Shown here one piece after another: positions 6,407-8,432 of a stretch of DNA of 8,432 nt. The position numbers and the translations under genes were made by a program. This DNA comes from JAGXLC01 sp046545795 (lineage in GTDB: Bacteria; Bacteroidota; Bacteroidia; Bacteroidales; UBA12077). A model generated the notes under the pieces. It ran no database searches, had not been told where the DNA came from, and was given only the letters and a program-made list of their open reading frames with translations. Within the stretch, counting starts at the first letter, position 1; each line of letters begins with the position of its first letter. The DNA lies in NCBI GenBank assembly GCA_046545795.1, contig JBKGZD010000113.1, positions 1 through 8,432 of the forward strand, read 5' to 3'.

Positions 6407-7729
6407 ATGGACGATAATAAGAACAAAGAAACCAACGAAGCCCAAAACATCAACCTCCGCTCTGAAGAGGTAAAGGAGATTCTTGGTCGTCCGCCGCGGT
6501 GGATGATTCGTTGGGGGATTACTGTGATTTTTATTATTATAGCGGGTTTGATTATTGGTAGCTGGTTTTTTAAATATCCCGATGTCGTGCCTTCAACAAT
6601 TACGGTGACTACAGAAAATCCGCCTTCTCCAATTATTTCAAGAGCGAGTGGCAAAATCGAGCATTTGTTTGTGAAGGATAAACAGAAAGTTGAGAAAGGC
6701 CAGCCATTGGCAGTTATTGAGGATGCCGCACATTATAAAGACGTGCTTAGTCTTGAAAATAAACTCAAAAATTTTAAGAGCGCTCTCAGAAATGGAAATA
6801 TAAAGCGTGCAGACTTTAATTTTGAATATACATTAGGCGATATTCAATCGTATTATGCAAGTTTTTTAAAACGACTGGAAGATTATGAGCATTTTGAAAA
6901 ATTAAATTATCACAGTAAGAAAATTGCGTCTTTGAAAAAGGAAGAAGAACGTTACCGTCAACATTATCAAAGGTTATTAAACCAGCGGGAAATAAGCAAG
7001 AAGGAATATGAACTTGCCAAAAAGCAATTTCAGAGAGATTCAATTTTATTTGAAAGGAGCGTCATTCCCGAGGCAAAATATGAACAATCGGAAACAACTT
7101 TGCTGCAAAAACGTTACGCGCTTGAACAGTCTGAGGTTAGCCTGTCGAGTGCCCGTATTCAATTGTCAACAATAGAGGAGAATATCATTGACCTCGAATT
7201 GAAATATGAACAACAGAAGAACACTTTGGAAGTAACCCTTTGGGAGGCTTATGACAACCTGAAAGGAGCAGTTAGCCGTTGGAAGAGAACATTTTACATG
7301 GATGCACCAATAACCGGCAAAGTAACATTTACAAATTACTGGAGTGAAAATCAGCATGTTGAAACCGGGAAAAGAATTATGACAGTTATTCCCGAGAACG
7401 AGGGGGAAATCATAGGTAAAATGACGCTCCCGTTTCAGGGTGCCGGCAAAGTGAAAGAAGGCCAGACTGTAAATATTCGGTTTGCGAATTATCCACACAT
7501 GGAATATGGAATGGTAAAAGGGGTTGTCCGTTCCATTTCTTTAGTACCTGAGGAACAAGCGTATACAGTAGAAGTAGGTTTACCCGATGGATTAACAACC
7601 TTCTATGGAGAGGAACTGGAATTCAGTCAGCAAATGCAGGGAACAGCTGAGGTAATTACAGAGGATACCAGGTTGCTTGAAAGAATTATTCGGCCATTGC
7701 GTTTTATAATGAACAAGAATTTGAAATAA
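6407..7729 (+). CDS. HlyD-family periplasmic adaptor (membrane fusion protein)
   Basis: The adaptor subunit of a type I-like export complex: anchored in the inner membrane, spanning the periplasm and joining the ABC exporter to an outer-membrane channel. The 440 residues show a cytoplasmic N-terminus (1-33), one transmembrane helix (about 34-55), a lipoyl/barrel-sandwich half-motif (about 74-106, ISRASGKIEHLFVKDKQKVE), a long charged coiled-coil hairpin (about 110-290), the second barrel half (about 305-335, MDAPITGKVTF) and a beta-barrel region (about 340-420). I chose the ATG at 6407 (MDDNKNKETNEAQ). A TTG at 6386 would extend the frame by seven residues, but that extension is read entirely from the cassette's right end and is not expected in relatives. 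The partner is the peptidase-containing ABC transporter at 3291-5480; the two are usually adjacent. No TolC-like gene follows before the convergent toxin gene. Confidence 0.93.
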   Translation: MDDNKNKETNEAQNINLRSEEVKEILGRPPRWMIRWGITVIFIIIAGLIIGSWFFKYPDVVPSTITVTTENPPSPIISRASGKIEHLFVKDKQKVEKGQPLAVIEDAAHYKDVLSLENKLKNFKSALRNGNIKRADFNFEYTLGDIQSYYASFLKRLEDYEHFEKLNYHSKKIASLKKEEERYRQHYQRLLNQREISKKEYELAKKQFQRDSILFERSVIPEAKYEQSETTLLQKRYALEQSEVSLSSARIQLSTIEENIIDLELKYEQQKNTLEVTLWEAYDNLKGAVSRWKRTFYMDAPITGKVTFTNYWSENQHVETGKRIMTVIPENEGEIIGKMTLPFQGAGKVKEGQTVNIRFANYPHMEYGMVKGVVRSISLVPEEQAYTVEVGLPDGLTTFYGEELEFSQQMQGTAEVITEDTRLLERIIRPLRFIMNKNLK

Positions 7730-7852
7730 CATTCTGATTCATTTTTAATAATGCATTTCAACACTTCAGAAGGACCAAGCCTGTACTTTATTTTCCCCTT
7801 TGTTTTCCGTCACCATCTTCATCTTTACAGATCAACATTGAACAAACCAATT

Positions 7853-8145
7853 TTATTTTAACGGTTTTCGTCTTGTCTCTCTTATATTCACCAAAACGAT
7901 TTCCTTCTTTCTCGGCTTATAACGGTAAGTAACAATAGTTAAACGATTGATCGGACCACGATACAGGTTTTTATGTTTACCGGTGGTTCCAACATTTTGG
8001 GATTTTCTTTTAACAGGTCAAAGAAGTGGGCAGTTTCCCTCACAAAGTTTCTTACTTCTTTTTCACTCCATTCTTCTTCCAGGTATTTAATAATGCGATC
8101 ATAACCCTGGGTAGCTTTTTTCGTCCAGACAAGTTTTACAGCCAT
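7853..8145 (-). pseudogene. RelE/ParE-family toxin, broken by a one-base frameshift
   Basis: The frame from ATG 8145 gives 54 residues of a RelE/ParE-like toxin (MAVKLVWTKKATQGYDRI through LLKENPKMLEP), then shifts into unrelated sequence and stops after 68 residues. From 7981 downward another frame resumes the expected C-terminal half (GKHKNLYRGPINRLTIVT through VNIRETRRKPLK) and ends at a TAA at 7853-7855. Adding one base between about 7982 and 7990 joins the halves into a 97-residue protein, the normal length of the family. Working members are mRNA interferases or gyrase inhibitors; which subtype this was cannot be told. The lost half contains the basic and aromatic positions usually needed for activity, so the toxin is probably dead. 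Its ATG lies inside the end of the antitoxin gene (10-bp overlap), implying coupled translation. A sequencing error is the main alternative. Confidence 0.85.
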
Positions 8146-8372
8146 TTTTTGTACTTTTTCATTACTTCCTCGTGGGGTGTGACTTCACCTCTGTCAGCCT
8201 CTGAAAGACCTTGTTCTATTTCTTCTCGTTCTTCCTGGCTTATCGTATCCCACCAATCAGCTTTTGTGGCTACTTTTTCTGACAAAAGTGTGCGTACAGC
8301 TTTTAATATATTCCTGTCTGATATTTTGTCGATCATATTGTGAAGATCGGCTCTTAGTTCTGTTACATCCAT
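8136..8372 (-). CDS. Type II antitoxin, partner of the RelE/ParE-like toxin
   Basis: A small acidic protein expected to bind and neutralise the adjacent toxin and, as in many such systems, to repress the shared promoter. The product has 78 residues from the chosen ATG at 8372 (MDVTELRADLHNMIDKI). An upstream in-frame ATG at 8381 adds three residues (MYI) and cannot be excluded. The C-terminal tail (HEEVMKKYKKWL) is, from memory, typical of small antitoxins paired with RelE/ParE toxins in Bacteroidetes. The middle is rich in Glu and carries DWWDTISQEEREEIEQGL. I see no clear DNA-binding fold, so autoregulation is uncertain. The gene is intact while its toxin is frameshifted; the order (antitoxin first, overlapping) is the usual one. 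Confidence 0.82.
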   Translation of the reverse strand: MDVTELRADLHNMIDKISDRNILKAVRTLLSEKVATKADWWDTISQEEREEIEQGLSEADRGEVTPHEEVMKKYKKWL

Positions 8373-8394
8373 AATATACATGTTTTATCTATTA

Positions 8395-8402
8395 CAAATT
8401 TA
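8395..8402 (-). promoter_or_regulatory. Candidate -7 element of the toxin-antitoxin operon
   Basis: The minus strand reads TAAATTTG, an exact TAnnTTTG match. Transcription would begin near 8388, only about 16 nt before the preferred antitoxin ATG (8372) and about 7 nt before the alternative (8381). That short leader mildly favours the downstream start. No TTG at -33 is seen. Confidence 0.42.
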
Positions 8403-8432
8403 ACGATTTATATTGACTTTTTGTTTTAATGA

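Noticed and set aside
5478..6407. Target-site duplication around the cassettes (TAAT at 5478-5481 and ATTA at 6404-6407).
   Set aside because: The two tetramers are reverse complements, not direct repeats, and such short AT strings are common; no duplication can be claimed.
7732..7771. TTCTGA / TCAGAA inverted repeat just after the HlyD-type gene, considered as a terminator.
   Set aside because: The stem is only 6 bp with a 28-nt loop and no T tract, so it is too weak to call.
7844..7867. AAACC / GGTTT inverted repeat between the converging HlyD-type and toxin genes, considered as a two-way terminator.
   Set aside because: The stem is 5 bp with a 14-nt loop and overlaps the end of the toxin reading frame.

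Overview
The window looks like an accessory stretch of a Bacteroidota chromosome. It is AT-rich. Gene starts lack clear Shine-Dalgarno sequences. Two genes are preceded by a match to the Bacteroidetes -7 element TAnnTTTG. The gene content also fits: an S46 dipeptidyl-peptidase, a peptidase-containing ABC exporter with an HlyD partner, and GxxExxY proteins. No finer placement is attempted.

Layout. Positions 1-366 hold no recognisable gene. A minus-strand S46 dipeptidyl-peptidase gene (428-2596) follows; it has a strong stem-loop terminator at 367-401 and a candidate -7 element at 2644-2651. Divergent from it, a small four-helix membrane protein gene (2712-3149) is interrupted by one in-frame amber codon where I expect a Trp. 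A plus-strand export locus comes next: a C39-peptidase ABC transporter (3291-5480) and an HlyD-type adaptor (6407-7729). Between these two partners lie two 462-bp copies, identical by eye, of a very AT-rich cassette. Each copy encodes one GxxExxY (PD-(D/E)XK-like) protein and has imperfect 20-bp inverted repeats near its ends. On the minus strand at the right end is a type II toxin-antitoxin pair: the antitoxin (8136-8372) is intact, but the RelE/ParE toxin (7853-8145) carries a one-base frameshift.

How the genes fit together. The ABC protein would cleave a double-glycine-type leader and pump the peptide through the inner membrane, and the HlyD protein would link it to an outer-membrane channel. 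No precursor peptide, modifying enzyme or TolC-like channel is visible, so the cargo is unknown. The cassette pair fills the gap between exporter and adaptor almost exactly: it begins 1 nt after the exporter stop and ends directly before the adaptor ATG. This suggests insertion into a formerly tight operon, followed by a very recent tandem duplication. The main points for a second look are that cassette, the two broken small genes, and the unusual specificity-position residue in the S46 peptidase.
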